Positions 25,894-35,656 of a DNA stretch of 64,000 nt are shown piece by piece. The stretch is from NCBI RefSeq assembly GCF_900104745.1, contig NZ_LT629732.1:3025981-3089980 (forward strand). Reading direction: 5' to 3'. Below the pieces are notes generated by a model. It was given only the letters and a program-made list of their open reading frames with translations. It did no database searches and was not told the origin of the DNA. The position numbers were made by a program, and so were the translations under genes. Within the stretch, counting starts at the first letter, position 1. Each line of letters starts with the position of its first letter. The stretch is from Actinopolymorpha singaporensis (GTDB lineage: Bacteria; Actinomycetota; Actinomycetes; Propionibacteriales; Actinopolymorphaceae).

Positions 25894-26280
25894 TGGTGAG
25901 GAACCTTCCTGAAGCGGGTCCTGCCGATCTCGGTTCTCGGCGTTTTCGGCAGCAAACGCGGCAGACGATAACGGATTGGTGTCAACAGGCCAAACAACTC
26001 GGACCGGCCAGGCCGAAAGCGGACCAGCAGAGGCTACAAGTCGGGCATTCCGGGCATCCCCGCGACACGCGGGGTGACCAGCTCGGCGCGGCAGGACACC
26101 GTGCGTCGCGCACCTGGCGTACGGGAAGACACTGCGCGTCACCGGAACGCGTGTTCGATGCCATGGGTTCGGGGCAGTCGCCGAACCGGTTCGACGACCT
26201 CGCCTCGGCCTTTCCGCGAGAACTCCGCGAGAATTCCGGTGAGAATGTCGGCGCGGGTCCGGTCTTCAGTCGAGAGGTGC
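25894..26280. other. 387-bp divergent promoter region
   Basis: It lies between the divergent M23 peptidase and B12-subunit genes. On the minus strand TTGACA at about 25979-25984 is a possible -35 for the peptidase. I looked for a c-di-AMP (ydaO) or cobalamin riboswitch, both plausible here, and found neither set of conserved blocks. No small gene is convincing. Confidence 0.45.
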
Positions 26281-26817
26281 GTGGGTGACGTGCAGGCAGA
26301 ACGAGGGCGTTCGCCGATCCGGGTGGTCGTCGCCAAGCCCGGCCTGGACGGCCACGACCGAGGAGCGAAGGTCGTCGCCCGTGCGTTGCGCGACGCCGGC
26401 ATGGAGGTCATCTACACCGGCCTGCACCAGACGCCGGAGCAGATCGTGGAGACCGCCATCCAGGAGGACGCCGACGGGATCGGCCTGTCCGTTCTGTCCG
26501 GCGCGCACCTGACCCTGTTCCAGCGGCTGACGGATCTGCTGCGCGAGCGGGAAGCCGACGACATCGTCGTGTTCGGCGGAGGGATCATTCCCGAGGCCGA
26601 CATCGCCGCGCTGGCCCGGATGGGAGTGGCCCGCGTGTTCACCCCCGGCGCGTCGACCCAGGAGATCGTGGGCTGGGTCAGCGCCCACCTCGGCGAGCAG
26701 GCCGAAGGTGCCGACTCGTCGGTCGCGCAGACCGCGCAGACCGCACGAGCCGCGCAGACCGGGGAGAGTGCGGGCACCGGGGAGAGCGTGGAAGGCACGG
26801 AGGCGTCACCGGCCTGA
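26281..26817 (+). CDS. free-standing B12-binding subunit of an acyl-CoA mutase
   Basis: A 178-residue cobalamin-binding protein. The base-off/His-on motif DxHxxG is D23-G-H25-D-R-G28, followed by [11 protein letters not shown] and the glycine turn [13 protein letters not shown]. The domain matches the C-terminal domain of methylmalonyl-CoA mutase and the small subunit IcmB, but is encoded alone. Residues after about 140 are an Ala/Thr/Gln/Gly-rich tail ([14 protein letters not shown]) not needed for the fold. GTG 26281 has GAGAGG 4 nt upstream. Its probable partner is the catalytic subunit at 58.3 kb, which lacks this domain. Confidence 0.88.
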   Translation: MGDVQAERGRSPIRVVVAKPGLDGHDRGAKVVARALRDAGMEVIYTGLHQTPEQIVETAIQEDADGIGLSVLSGAHLTLFQRLTDLLREREADDIVVFGGGIIPEADIAALARMGVARVFTPGASTQEIVGWVSAHLGEQAEGADSSVAQTAQTARAAQTGESAGTGESVEGTEASPA

Positions 26818-26927
26818 ACGTCCCTTCTGGTACGGGTCCGGTTCGCAGGTCGGTACCCATGGCACGGGCGATCGGTCACCGCTCGTGCACCGTGCGCCCC
26901 GCTCGCAGCACGCCGACCCGGCGGCGT

Positions 26928-26933
26928 TAGGCT
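26928..26933 (+). promoter_or_regulatory. probable -10 element of sucCD (TAGGCT)
   Basis: TAGGCT lies 66 nt before the sucC start, predicting a leader of about 60 nt. No clear -35 box is visible. Confidence 0.35.
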
Positions 26934-26999
26934 CGCCGCCGGGCCTTCGTACGGCCCGCCAGCCAAGGCGTATGCGAACCGACCAGGAAGAGCGCGCTC

Positions 27000-28175
27000 G
27001 TGGACCTGATGGAATACCAGGCGAAGGAACTCTTCGCCAAGCATGGCGTACCCGTCACACTCGGGCGGGTCGTCGAGACACCCGGCGACGCCCGGCAGGC
27101 TGCCGAGGAACTCGGTGGGCGGGTCGTCGTCAAGGCCCAGGTGAAGACCGGGGGCCGGGGCAAGGCCGGCGGGGTCAAACTCGCCGCCGACCCCGACGAC
27201 GCGGTGACCCAGGCCGAGGCGATCCTCGGGATGGACATCAAGGGCCACGTGGTCCGCCGCGTCCTGGTGGCGCCGGCGGCTGCGATCGCCGACGAGTACT
27301 ACTTCTCGTTCCTCGTCGACCGTTCCAACCGTTCCTACCTCTGCATCGCCAGCGCCGAGGGTGGGGTGGAGATCGAGGAGGTCGCCCACACCAACCCCGA
27401 CGCCGTGGCCAAGGTCGCGATCGACCCGGTTTCCGGAGTCGACGAGGCGAAGGCCCGTGAGATCGTCGCCGCGGCCAAGTTCCCCGCGGACGTCGCCGAG
27501 GCCGCCGTCCCCGCGATCCTCGCGTTGTGGAAGGCCTTCGTCGCCGAGGACGCCACGCTCGTCGAGGTCAACCCGCTGGTGAAGCTGGCCGACGGCACCA
27601 TCGAGGCGCTCGACGGCAAGGTCACCCTGGACGCCAACGCCGCGTTCCGGCACGAGGACCACGCCGCGTTCGAGGACAAGGCGGCCACCGACCCGCTGGA
27701 GCAGCGGGCCAAGGAAAAGCACCTCAACTACGTGAAGCTCCAGGGCCAGGTCGGCATCATCGGCAACGGCGCGGGCCTGGTGATGAGCACCCTCGACGTG
27801 GTCGCCTACGCCGGTGAGGAGTTCGGCGGCGTCCGGCCGGCCAACTTCCTCGACATCGGCGGCGGCGCCTCCGCGGAGGTGATGGCCAACGGGCTGGAGA
27901 TCGTGCTGTCCGACCCCGACGTCAACGCCGTCTTCGTCAACGTCTTCGGCGGGATCACCGCCTGCGACGCGGTGGCCAACGGCATCGTCGCGGCGTTCAA
28001 GTTGCTCGCGGAGCGGCATGAGACGGTCTCCAAGCCGCTCGTCGTCCGTCTCGACGGCAACAACGCCGAGCTCGGCCGGCAGATCCTCGCCGACGCCGGG
28101 CTGGAGGGTGTCGAACAGGTCGACACGATGGATGGCGCCGCGCGTCGCGCGGCCGAACTGGCCGCGGCGCGGTAA
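27000..28175 (+). CDS. sucC: succinyl-CoA synthetase (ADP-forming) beta subunit
   Basis: A 391-residue subunit of the citric-acid-cycle enzyme that makes ATP or GTP from succinyl-CoA. The N-terminus [18 protein letters not shown] and the ATP-grasp segment [19 protein letters not shown] are diagnostic, as are VEVNPLV (metal site) and the C-terminal NFLDIGGGA and VNVFGGIT motifs at the subunit interface. GTG 27000 has AGGAAGAG 5 nt upstream. sucD follows after 14 nt, so the two are cotranslated. Confidence 0.98.
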   Translation: MDLMEYQAKELFAKHGVPVTLGRVVETPGDARQAAEELGGRVVVKAQVKTGGRGKAGGVKLAADPDDAVTQAEAILGMDIKGHVVRRVLVAPAAAIADEYYFSFLVDRSNRSYLCIASAEGGVEIEEVAHTNPDAVAKVAIDPVSGVDEAKAREIVAAAKFPADVAEAAVPAILALWKAFVAEDATLVEVNPLVKLADGTIEALDGKVTLDANAAFRHEDHAAFEDKAATDPLEQRAKEKHLNYVKLQGQVGIIGNGAGLVMSTLDVVAYAGEEFGGVRPANFLDIGGGASAEVMANGLEIVLSDPDVNAVFVNVFGGITACDAVANGIVAAFKLLAERHETVSKPLVVRLDGNNAELGRQILADAGLEGVEQVDTMDGAARRAAELAAAR

Positions 28176-28189
28176 GGAGACTTCACACC

Positions 28190-29080
28190 ATGGCGATCTT
28201 CCTCACCGAGAACAGCAAGGTCATCGTTCAGGGGATGACCGGCTCCGAGGGCAGCATCCACACCCGCAAGATGGTGCGGGCCGGTACCAACATCGTCGGG
28301 GGCACCAACCCCCGCAAGGCCGGCCAGAAGGTCGAGGTCGAGGGGCGTTCGCTTCCGATCTTCGCCACCGTCGGGGAGGCGATGGAGCAGACCGGCGCCG
28401 ACGTCAGCGTGGCGTTCGTCCCGCCGGCGTTCACCAAGGCGGCGGTCAACGAGGCCATCGACGCCGAGATCCCGCTGGTCGTGGTGATCACCGAGGGCGT
28501 GCCCGTCCACGACACCGCGGACTTCTTCACCCGGGCACAGGCGAAGGGCGGACGCACCCGCATCGTCGGCCCCAACTGCCCGGGCGTCGCCTCGCCGGGC
28601 AAGTCCTACGCTGGCATCATCCCCGCCGACATCACCGGCCCGGGCAGGATCGGGCTGGTCTCCAAGTCGGGCACGCTGACGTACCAGATGATGTACGAGC
28701 TGCGCGACATCGGCTTCTCCACCGCGGTCGGCATCGGCGGTGACCCGATCATCGGGACGACCCACATCGACGCCCTGGCGGCGTTCGAGGCGGACCCGGA
28801 GACCGAGGTCATCGTGATGATCGGCGAGATCGGTGGGGACGCCGAGGAGCGGGCCGCGGAGTTCATCAAGGCCAACGTCACCAAGCCGGTCGTCGGCTAC
28901 GTGGCCGGCTTCACCGCGCCCGAGGGCAAGACGATGGGTCACGCCGGTGCGATCGTGTCCGGCTCGTCCGGCACCGCGCAGGCCAAGCAGGAGGCGCTCG
29001 AGGCCTGCGGGGTGCGGGTCGGCCGCACTCCCAGCGAGACCGCCCGGCTGGTCCGCGAGGTCGTCGAGGGCCGCGGATAG
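28190..29080 (+). CDS. sucD: succinyl-CoA synthetase alpha subunit
   Basis: A 296-residue subunit that binds CoA and carries the phosphohistidine. The CoA site [15 protein letters not shown] is at residues 14-28, [11 protein letters not shown] near 125, and the active histidine is in [10 protein letters not shown] near residue 248. AAGGAGA before the ATG is a clear ribosome site. A bidirectional terminator follows. Confidence 0.98.
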   Translation: MAIFLTENSKVIVQGMTGSEGSIHTRKMVRAGTNIVGGTNPRKAGQKVEVEGRSLPIFATVGEAMEQTGADVSVAFVPPAFTKAAVNEAIDAEIPLVVVITEGVPVHDTADFFTRAQAKGGRTRIVGPNCPGVASPGKSYAGIIPADITGPGRIGLVSKSGTLTYQMMYELRDIGFSTAVGIGGDPIIGTTHIDALAAFEADPETEVIVMIGEIGGDAEERAAEFIKANVTKPVVGYVAGFTAPEGKTMGHAGAIVSGSSGTAQAKQEALEACGVRVGRTPSETARLVREVVEGRG

Positions 29081-29143
29081 CAAGGCCGCGCCACGGTGCC
29101 GGCCCCAGGTAGGCCACTCGGGGCGCGAGCCACGGACGACGAA

Positions 29144-29180
29144 CGACGAGGCGGGTCCCGGTCAGGGGCCCGCCTCGTCG
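29144..29180. terminator. bidirectional terminator between sucD and the 29.2-kb gene
   Basis: CGACGAGGCGGG (29144-29155) pairs perfectly with CCCGCCTCGTCG (29169-29180) over a 13-nt loop that itself contains a short TCCC/GGGG stem. It lies between two convergent genes. Confidence 0.75.
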
Positions 29181-29210
29181 GCTGTCGGTCGGTGTTCGGC
29201 TCGTCGGTTC

Positions 29211-30257
29211 TCAGCTGCCGCCGCTGGTCGCCAGCCGGTCCGCGGTCGCCATCAGCGTCGCGGCCATCGGGTCGCTGCCGTAGTTGAAGTCCAGGCCGTC
29301 CTCGTCCCAGACCACCACCGACAGCTGGGCGCCGGAGCGGACCAGCCCGACCGCCTCGATCCGACCCGTGCCGTCACCGTCGTCGTGACCGAACCACCAC
29401 CAGGCGGCCTGGTCACCGGCGTCGGAGGCGGTCGGGCCGTGCAGCTGTCCCCAGCCGCAGTCGGTGAGCCAGCCGCGGAACGTGTCGTAGGCGGAGCCCG
29501 CACTCGCGTCGGTCGCGAAGCGGCCGACCACGTTGGTGCCGGTGACGGTCCCGTCCGCGCCCCAGGTGAAGTCGCGGCGCAGGCTCTGCACGGCGCCGAG
29601 CCCGGCGAGGCCGCCGGCCTGGCAGTGCGCCGCCGCCGATCCCTCGGCCTCACTGGTGCCGGCGTCCGCCCAGGTGGATCCGGAGTCGTTCACCTTCGGC
29701 ATCTCCGCCGCGCTCAGCAGCGCGTCGGCGGTCAGTGGCGGGGCAGACGGAGCCGGCGGGGCGGGTGTCGGAGTGGGCTCGGGACTCGCCGGCGGGGCGG
29801 CCGTACCGGTGGAGGAGGACGTGGGGACGGACGGAGGAGGCGTCGACGACCTGGTGGCGGGTACGGGCTGCCCGCGCCCGGGCGGGGTGTGGGTGGGCTT
29901 CGGCCGGGCGTAACGGGACGCCGCACCGCTGGCACGGAGCCGGGCCGGCGGGGGTTCGGGGTCGATGCGCAGGGCGGTGCCGAGGATGCCCGTGGGTGTC
30001 GGTCGTGGCATCCCGGGCAGCGTGGCAGGTGGGTCGCTGACCGGGGTCAGGTGCTCGCTGGGTATGCCGGCGATCACGCTGTAGCCGAGCAGGCCGACGC
30101 CCGCGACGACCGCGATGCCGGTGCTCGCGGCGCGCTGGACGTGCCGCCGAACACCGCGCCGGCGCAACTGGCCGGCGTCCACCCACTCGACGACGTCGAT
30201 GTCGGCGCGCAACCGGGACAGCTGGTCGTCGACCCGGTGGTCTGCGTCAGCGGGCAT
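29211..30257 (-). CDS. membrane-anchored protein coupled to an ECF sigma factor
   Basis: A 348-residue protein with about 47 charged cytoplasmic residues, one membrane helix (ASTGIAVVAGVGLLGYSVIA), a Pro/Thr/Ser linker (about 70-180) and an extracytoplasmic domain rich in Trp and Gly with two cysteines (AHCQAGG, LTDCGWG). ATG 30257 overlaps the sigma gene and has GAGGAG 7 nt upstream. Position and topology are those of an anti-sigma factor, but the zinc HxxxCxxC motif of most ZAS proteins is absent. I recognise no named family. Confidence 0.7.
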   Translation of the reverse strand: MPADADHRVDDQLSRLRADIDVVEWVDAGQLRRRGVRRHVQRAASTGIAVVAGVGLLGYSVIAGIPSEHLTPVSDPPATLPGMPRPTPTGILGTALRIDPEPPPARLRASGAASRYARPKPTHTPPGRGQPVPATRSSTPPPSVPTSSSTGTAAPPASPEPTPTPAPPAPSAPPLTADALLSAAEMPKVNDSGSTWADAGTSEAEGSAAAHCQAGGLAGLGAVQSLRRDFTWGADGTVTGTNVVGRFATDASAGSAYDTFRGWLTDCGWGQLHGPTASDAGDQAAWWWFGHDDGDGTGRIEAVGLVRSGAQLSVVVWDEDGLDFNYGSDPMAATLMATADRLATSGGS

Positions 30258-30768
30258 GCTCGGTCTCCTCAGTCGCACTCTCGGCTCGGGGATCGCTCTC
30301 GCGCAGGAGCGCGGCGAGTGCGGCGCGGCCTCGGGACAGCCTGGCCTTGACGGTGCCGCTCGGAACGCTCATCTCCCGCGCGACCTCCTCGACAGACATC
30401 CCGACCAGGTGGTGGAGCACGATCGTGCGTCGCTGGGCCTCGGGGATCTCCTTGAGGGCGGCGACGAGCGCGACGTTGTCCGGGCTGGGTTCAGGTGCGT
30501 GCGACGGCGGCCCGTGCCGGGCCATGGCGGCGACGCCGTTCTTGATCTTGCGCCATCTGCTGGCGGCGATCCGCCAGGCGACGGTGCGCAGCCAGGCCTC
30601 GGGGTTGGCGTGGCCGGCCACATCCGTCCAGTGCTGCCAGGCTCGGGCGTAGGCCTCTTGGACACAGTCTTGAGCATCGGCGAGGTTTCCGGTCATCGCG
30701 TACATCTGGTGGAGGAGTCGTTGCCGAGTGGCGTGGTAGAAGGCGTCGAAGTCGTCGGCTTCCGCCAT
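30247..30768 (-). CDS. ECF sigma factor, SigE-like family
   Basis: A 173-residue RNA polymerase sigma factor. Region 2 covers about residues 8-75 (DFDAFYHATRQRLLHQMYAM; DAQDCVQEAYARAWQHW; AWLRTVAWRIAASRWRK), and region 4 about 108-160 (LKEIPEAQRRTIVLHHLVG; VEEVAREMSVPSGTVKARLSRGR). The start ATG 30768 has GGAGGG 4 nt upstream; the frame stays open far upstream without a better start. It overlaps the following membrane-protein gene by 11 bp. The target regulon is unknown; many SigE-type factors answer envelope stress. Confidence 0.93.
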   Translation of the reverse strand: MAEADDFDAFYHATRQRLLHQMYAMTGNLADAQDCVQEAYARAWQHWTDVAGHANPEAWLRTVAWRIAASRWRKIKNGVAAMARHGPPSHAPEPSPDNVALVAALKEIPEAQRRTIVLHHLVGMSVEEVAREMSVPSGTVKARLSRGRAALAALLRESDPRAESATEETEHAR

Positions 30769-31046
30769 GAGCCCTCCGCCACTCCCGCCGACTCTCTCCA
30801 GATGACACCGCACCCCGGCCGGTGGTTGCAGCGTTTGTGCCCTCGGGTGGGGGAAACTTCTGCCGCGAACCACGGGTGTCAGGACGAACATAGTCAAACC
30901 GGGCCGGGTACGGCTTCTCGTACCGGCCGATCGAGAAACTTCTGTGACTTTTCCGTCCGAATCCTCCCAGGTCGTTGTGGATCTTTCCGTGGCGGTGTGG
31001 CCCTGCGGCGTGTCCGGGGCGGCACGAACCACTCTCGGCTGAAACC

Positions 31047-32318
31047 ATGTCTGCGATGACCGACCTGCTGGCGCGTTCCGTCGCGCGCGTACCAGGACGC
31101 CCACCCGGTGGTGGGCACCCCAGGCCGGCGCCCGTCGGGGCGCTCCTTGCGGCCGGCTGGGCGGTGCTGGCGGGGGCGCTGCCGTGTGGGGCGATCGCCG
31201 TCGTGGGCTGGTTCGCCACGAGCGGGGGTACGGCATCGTGGGCCTTCCGGGTCGGTGTGGACGCCTGGCTGTCGGCCCACTGGGTGCCGATCGCCCTGTC
31301 CGACGGCCGGTACAACCTCGCGCCCTTGGGTCTGACCGCGTTGCCCGTCCTCCTGCTGTGGCGGGCCGGCGGCTGGGTCGCCCGTACGGCCGAACTGCAA
31401 GGCGCGCGTGACACCTGCCTGGCGGTGGCTTCCCTGGCGGTCGCCTACGGCGCACTGGTGACGCTCGTGGCCCTGGCCACCCGCGCCGACGAGGCGGCTC
31501 CCGACCTCGTTCGGGCGTTCGGCTACGCCACCCTGCTCGCGGCGGTGGTGGGGGGCGCCGGGACGGCCCGGGAGACCGGGCACGCGAGGTCGTTCTGGGG
31601 GGGCCTGCCCGAGCGGGTGCGCGCCGTGCTCTACGGCGGGACCGCCGGCCTGGTCGCCCTGTTGACCTCCGGCACCCTGCTGGTCGCGGTCTCCCTGGTG
31701 CTGCACGCCGGCCGGGTCGCCGACCTCACCAGGTCGCTGGCCCCGGGCCCGGTCGGTCTGGTGCTGTTGCTCGTGGCATGCCTGGCATACCTCCCGAACG
31801 CCGCGGCGTTCGGTGCGGCGTACGCCCTCGGCCCTGGATTCGCGGTCGGCACCGGCACGGTCGTCGCGCCGTCGGGCGTCCTGCTCGGCTCGCTGCCGGC
31901 GTTCCCGCTGCTCGGCGCGCTGCCGGTGACCACGACCCCGCCCGGCTGGCTGGCGGCGGTCCTCGTGCTGCCCATCGCGGCGGGAGCGGTGGCCGGGCTG
32001 GCCGCCGTACGGCGGTATCCGGAGTACGGCGTGGAGACCGCGGCCGCCCGGGCCGGGCTGGCCGGAGTGGCCGGCGGGGTTCTCTACACGCTGGTCGCCC
32101 TGCTGGCCGGCGGCGGGGCCGGCCCCGGGCGGCTGGCCGACGTCGGGGTGCCCGCGGCCCAGACGGCGCTGATCGCGGTCAGCACGCTCGGAATCGCCGG
32201 GGCGGTGGCGGCGCCGGCGGCCAGGGCGCTGACCCGGTGGAACCTCCTCGACCGGCTGCCCGGCCGGCGCAACGCCGGTGCCGCCTCGCAGGCAGAGCAG
32301 CGCGCCGACCAGGACTGA
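31047..32318 (+). CDS. DUF6350 multi-pass membrane protein
   Basis: A 423-residue protein that is hydrophobic almost throughout, with about ten membrane helices. The N-terminal motif ALPCGAIAVVGWFAT, the ADSG-like SDGRYNLAPLGLTALPVLLLWRAG and the YLPNAAAFGAAYALGPGFAVGTGTVVAP region are those of the actinobacterial DUF6350 family, normally found beside purN and purH as here. The function is unknown. ATG 31047 and ATG 31056 are both possible starts; there is no strong SD. Confidence 0.85.
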   Translation: MSAMTDLLARSVARVPGRPPGGGHPRPAPVGALLAAGWAVLAGALPCGAIAVVGWFATSGGTASWAFRVGVDAWLSAHWVPIALSDGRYNLAPLGLTALPVLLLWRAGGWVARTAELQGARDTCLAVASLAVAYGALVTLVALATRADEAAPDLVRAFGYATLLAAVVGGAGTARETGHARSFWGGLPERVRAVLYGGTAGLVALLTSGTLLVAVSLVLHAGRVADLTRSLAPGPVGLVLLLVACLAYLPNAAAFGAAYALGPGFAVGTGTVVAPSGVLLGSLPAFPLLGALPVTTTPPGWLAAVLVLPIAAGAVAGLAAVRRYPEYGVETAAARAGLAGVAGGVLYTLVALLAGGGAGPGRLADVGVPAAQTALIAVSTLGIAGAVAAPAARALTRWNLLDRLPGRRNAGAASQAEQRADQD

Positions 32319-32333
32319 GCGGCGGAGACGGGC

Positions 32334-33206
32334 TCAGGGCCGCGACGGCGGTGAGAGCCGGTCGAAGATGCTCTTCTCGAACGTCGTCTGGCAGTTCTGC
32401 CGGGCGGTCTGGGTGTTGGCGCCGGACACGCACTCCTGGTAGTCCACGATCTCGTTCCAGAAGACGGCCCACACCACCGACAGCACGAGGCCGATAGCCA
32501 CCGCGACCACGCCGAGGACCAGGCCCGGTCCGGCGCCGGGGACCGCCCGGCCGGCGCGCCGTCCCCTGCGCCGTCCGGCCACTCCCAGCCAGACCGCGAT
32601 GCCACCGGCGAAGATGCCGAGCGGAGGAACGAAGATGCTCGCCAGCAGGCCGAAGATGCCGAGCATCAGGGCGAAGCGACCGTAGGCGTTCACCTGCCGG
32701 CGCTGGTCCTCGGACTCGGCAGGTCCGTGCGCCCCGCCCGGCTGCCCGCCGGGACCACCAAGGCCGCCAGGCCCACCGGGTCGGCCAGGGCCACCGGGTC
32801 CACCGGTGCCACCGCTCCAGCCACCGGTCGGCACGCCCCAACCGCCGCCGGGCCGGGAGCCGCCCTGCGGAGTGCCGCCTGGCCGGGCGCCCTCCGGGCC
32901 GTTCCCGCCCTCGCCGGCGCCTCCGCCGCCCGAGCTGTCGGCGGTGGGCATGATCCGCGAGTACGGCGAACCGGTGCGCGGCCGGCCGAACACCCGCTCG
33001 GCGTCCGGGGGAGCGACGGTGCCCTCCGGCGGGATTGGGGCAAGTCCGGCGTCGCCGGACTCCTCCGCTCCGGTGGTCGTATCCGTCCTGGCGCCCGAGC
33101 CTCCGCTTTCGCCCGTGGCCGTACCCGCCGCCCGCACCCCCTCCAGGGGCGTACCGGTCGGCTCGTCCTCGCGACGGCCCTCGGGGGGATTGTCGGTACT
33201 GCTCAC
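32334..33206 (-). CDS. DUF4190-like membrane protein with Gly/Pro-rich N-terminus
   Basis: A 290-residue protein. The first 170 residues are low complexity with runs of GGPGGPGRPGGPGG, probably disordered. Then come two hydrophobic helices (ALMLGIFGLLASIFVPPLGIF and GLVLGVVAVAIGLVLSVVWAVFW) of the DUF4190 type, separated by a basic loop RRRGRRAGR, and a short tail with two cysteines (QECVSG, RQNCQT). GTG 33206 has GGGAGAAG 7 nt upstream. It diverges from purN. The function is unknown. Confidence 0.75.
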   Translation of the reverse strand: MSSTDNPPEGRREDEPTGTPLEGVRAAGTATGESGGSGARTDTTTGAEESGDAGLAPIPPEGTVAPPDAERVFGRPRTGSPYSRIMPTADSSGGGGAGEGGNGPEGARPGGTPQGGSRPGGGWGVPTGGWSGGTGGPGGPGRPGGPGGLGGPGGQPGGAHGPAESEDQRRQVNAYGRFALMLGIFGLLASIFVPPLGIFAGGIAVWLGVAGRRRGRRAGRAVPGAGPGLVLGVVAVAIGLVLSVVWAVFWNEIVDYQECVSGANTQTARQNCQTTFEKSIFDRLSPPSRP

Positions 33207-33238
33207 AGGGGCTTCTCCCGTCGTTTGCGCGCCTACCG

Positions 33239-33244
33239 CTATCG
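33239..33244 (+). promoter_or_regulatory. probable -10 element of purNH (TATCGT)
   Basis: TATCGT lies about 100 nt before the preferred purN start, in the divergent gap. If real, it excludes the in-frame GTG at 33244, which would fall before the transcription start. Confidence 0.3.
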
Positions 33245-33342
33245 TGACGGAACGTCGGACTCGAAGCGAACGTGCCCCGGGTAGGTCGCCGGCGCCGTCC
33301 AGTTCGTGCGTCCGCGGCCGACCGTCCAGCGAGGAGTTCATC

Positions 33343-33948
33343 CTGTCCGCCCGCCTCGTCGTCCTGCTCTCCGGTTCGGGCACCCTGTTGCAGGCCCTGC
33401 TCGACGCCACCCGCGATCCGGCGTACGGCGCCACGATCGTCGCCGTCGGCGCCGACCGTGACGGGATCGAGGGCCTGGCCCGCGCCGAGCGTGCGGGCAT
33501 TCCGACGTTCGTGCTGCGGGTCCGCGACCATCCCTCCCGCGCCGACTGGGATGCCGCACTCACCGCGAAGGTGGCCGCCTTCGAACCGGACCTGGTGGTG
33601 TCGGCCGGTTTCCTCAAGCTGGTCGGCGCGTCGTTCCTGTCGGAGTTCGGCGGAAAGTACGTCAACAGCCACAACTCGCTGCTGCCGGCGTTCCCCGGGA
33701 TGCACGGGCCGCGCGACGCGCTCGCCTACGGCGTCCGCCTGGCCGGCGCCACGTTGTTCGTCGTCGACGAGGGTGTCGACGCCGGTCCGATCATCGCCCA
33801 GGTCGCCGTGCCCGTGCGCGACGACGACACCGAGGAGACGTTGACCGAACGCATCAAGGTCGCCGAGCGCCGTCAGCTGGTCGACGTCGTCGGCTCGATG
33901 GTGCGTGAGGGCTACACCGTTTCGGGCAGAAAGGTCACCATCCCGTGA
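33343..33948 (+). CDS. purN: phosphoribosylglycinamide formyltransferase
   Basis: A 201-residue enzyme that formylates glycinamide ribonucleotide in purine synthesis. The N-terminus [19 protein letters not shown], the catalytic segment [17 protein letters not shown] and the loop [15 protein letters not shown] with the catalytic Asp are present. No ATG, GTG or TTG stands at the natural start; GAGGAG followed after 6 nt by CTG (33343) is the best site, giving [14 protein letters not shown] 33244 is in frame but adds 33 residues unlike the family. The stop overlaps purH as GTGA. Confidence 0.93.
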   Translation: MSARLVVLLSGSGTLLQALLDATRDPAYGATIVAVGADRDGIEGLARAERAGIPTFVLRVRDHPSRADWDAALTAKVAAFEPDLVVSAGFLKLVGASFLSEFGGKYVNSHNSLLPAFPGMHGPRDALAYGVRLAGATLFVVDEGVDAGPIIAQVAVPVRDDDTEETLTERIKVAERRQLVDVVGSMVREGYTVSGRKVTIP

Positions 33949-35543
33949 ACGCCACCACGAGCACCACCGCCGGATCGGCCGCCGACGAGGGCCGGCGTCC
34001 CATCCGCCGCGCACTGGTCAGCGTCTATGACAAGTCCGGGTTGACAGAGCTGGCTCGCGGGCTGGCCGACGCCGGGGTGTCGATCGTCTCCACCGGCTCC
34101 ACCGCCGCGACCATCGAGGCGGCCGGGATCGCGGTGACCCGGGTGGAGGAGCTGACCGGGTTCCCGGAGTGCCTGGACGGCCGGGTCAAGACGCTGCACC
34201 CGCGGGTGCACGCCGGCCTGCTGGCCGACACACGCAACCCCGACCACGTTCGCCAGCTCGCCGACCTGAACGTCGAGGCGTTCGACCTGTTGGTTTCGAA
34301 CCTCTATCCGTTCGCGGCGACGGTCGCCTCCGGTGCCGGGCCGGACGAGGTGATCGAGCAGATCGACATCGGTGGCCCGGCGATGACCCGCGCGGCCGCC
34401 AAGAACCACGCCAGCGTCGCGGTGGTCACCTCGCCGCAGCGGTACGCGGACGTGCTGGCCGCGGTGGCCGCCGGGGGCTTCACCCTGGAGCAGCGGCAGC
34501 GGCTCGCCGCAGAGGCGTTCGTGCACACCGCGACCTACGACGTGCAGGTCGCGTCCTGGCTCGGCAACGTCGTGGCGCCCACCGACGAGGGCACCGGCTT
34601 CCCCGCCTGGTTCGGCGCCACCTGGAACCGCAAGGCGGTGTTGCGGTACGGCGAGAACCCCCACCAGCGCGCCGCGCTCTACTCCTCCGGCTCGACCGCG
34701 CCCGGCCTGGCCCAGGCCGAGCAGTTGCACGGCAAGGAGATGTCGTACAACAACTACGTCGACGCCGACGCGGCCAGGCGCGCGGCGTACGACTTCGCGG
34801 CCCCCGCGGTGGCCATCATCAAGCACGCCAACCCGTGCGGCATCGCCGTGGCCGCGGACCTGGCCGAGGCGCACTCGAAGGCGCACGCGTGTGACCCGGT
34901 GTCGGCGTTCGGCGGGGTGATCGCGACCAACCGCCCGGTGACCGAGGCGATGGCCCGGCAGGTCGCGGAGGTGTTCACCGAGGTCGTGGTGGCGCCCGAG
35001 TTCGAGCCGGCGGCCCTGGAGATCCTCACCCGCAAGAAGAACATCCGGCTGCTGCGCTGCCCGGCGCCCGCGGGTGCCGGCGTGGAGCTCCGCCAGGTGT
35101 CCGGTGGTGCGCTGGTGCAGACCGTGGACGCGGTGGACGCGCCCGGCGACGACCTGCTCGGCTGGCGTCTGGCGGCCGGTGATCCGGTCGACGACTCGGT
35201 GCTGGCCGACCTGGTGTTCGCGTGGCGGGCGGTGCGTGCGGTCAAGTCCAACGCCATCCTGCTCGCCAGTGGCGAGGCGACCGTGGGCGTCGGCATGGGC
35301 CAGGTCAACCGGGTCGACTCCGCCCGGCTCGCGGTGGCGCGGGCGGGGGAGCGGGCGGCCGGGTCGGTGGCTGCCTCGGACGCGTTCTTCCCCTTCGCCG
35401 ACGGGTTGCAGGTGCTGCTTGACGCCGGTGTGCGCGCCGTGGTGGAGCCGGGTGGCTCGGTCCGCGACGACGAGGTCATCGCCGCTGCCCAGGCGGCCGG
35501 GGTGCCGTTGTACTTCACCGGGACGCGCCACTTCTTCCACTGA
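33945..35543 (+). CDS. purH: bifunctional AICAR formyltransferase / IMP cyclohydrolase
   Basis: A 532-residue protein for the last two steps of IMP synthesis. The N-terminal cyclohydrolase (MGS-like) domain has [29 protein letters not shown] and [15 protein letters not shown]. The C-terminal AICAR transformylase domain has the catalytic IKHANPCG motif near residue 290, and [22 protein letters not shown] 33945 overlaps the purN stop, so the pair is translationally coupled. In many relatives folD comes next; here it does not. Confidence 0.98.
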   Translation: MNATTSTTAGSAADEGRRPIRRALVSVYDKSGLTELARGLADAGVSIVSTGSTAATIEAAGIAVTRVEELTGFPECLDGRVKTLHPRVHAGLLADTRNPDHVRQLADLNVEAFDLLVSNLYPFAATVASGAGPDEVIEQIDIGGPAMTRAAAKNHASVAVVTSPQRYADVLAAVAAGGFTLEQRQRLAAEAFVHTATYDVQVASWLGNVVAPTDEGTGFPAWFGATWNRKAVLRYGENPHQRAALYSSGSTAPGLAQAEQLHGKEMSYNNYVDADAARRAAYDFAAPAVAIIKHANPCGIAVAADLAEAHSKAHACDPVSAFGGVIATNRPVTEAMARQVAEVFTEVVVAPEFEPAALEILTRKKNIRLLRCPAPAGAGVELRQVSGGALVQTVDAVDAPGDDLLGWRLAAGDPVDDSVLADLVFAWRAVRAVKSNAILLASGEATVGVGMGQVNRVDSARLAVARAGERAAGSVAASDAFFPFADGLQVLLDAGVRAVVEPGGSVRDDEVIAAAQAAGVPLYFTGTRHFFH

Positions 35544-35581
35544 GCCGGTCTCCGTGCGGCGACGGGCGGCTTGATGGCCTT

Positions 35582-35599
35582 CTCCCTCCCGGGAGGGAG
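35582..35599 (+). terminator. 18-bp perfect palindrome after purH
   Basis: CTCCCTCCCGGGAGGGAG lies 38 nt after the purH stop. As RNA it could form a stem with a tight loop and act as a terminator; it might also be a protein site. No T-run follows. Confidence 0.4.
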
Positions 35600-35643
35600 C
35601 GGGCTCGCCGTCGCGGGGGACAGGATCACCCCCGCCACGCACC

Positions 35644-35649
35644 TAACGT
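35644..35649 (+). promoter_or_regulatory. -10 element TAACGT for a leaderless transcript
   Basis: TAACGT ends 7 nt before ATG 35657 and no SD is present, so the mRNA probably begins at the start codon. Confidence 0.4.
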
Positions 35650-35656
35650 CGCTGCC

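Noticed and set aside
25894-26280. A c-di-AMP or cobalamin riboswitch in the gap between the M23 peptidase and B12-subunit genes
   Set aside because: Both strands were read for the conserved blocks of these classes and they are not present.
33244-33342. N-terminal extension of PurN from GTG 33244
   Set aside because: The added residues are unlike the family, the codon falls in a likely -10 box, and a good ribosome site lies before CTG 33343.
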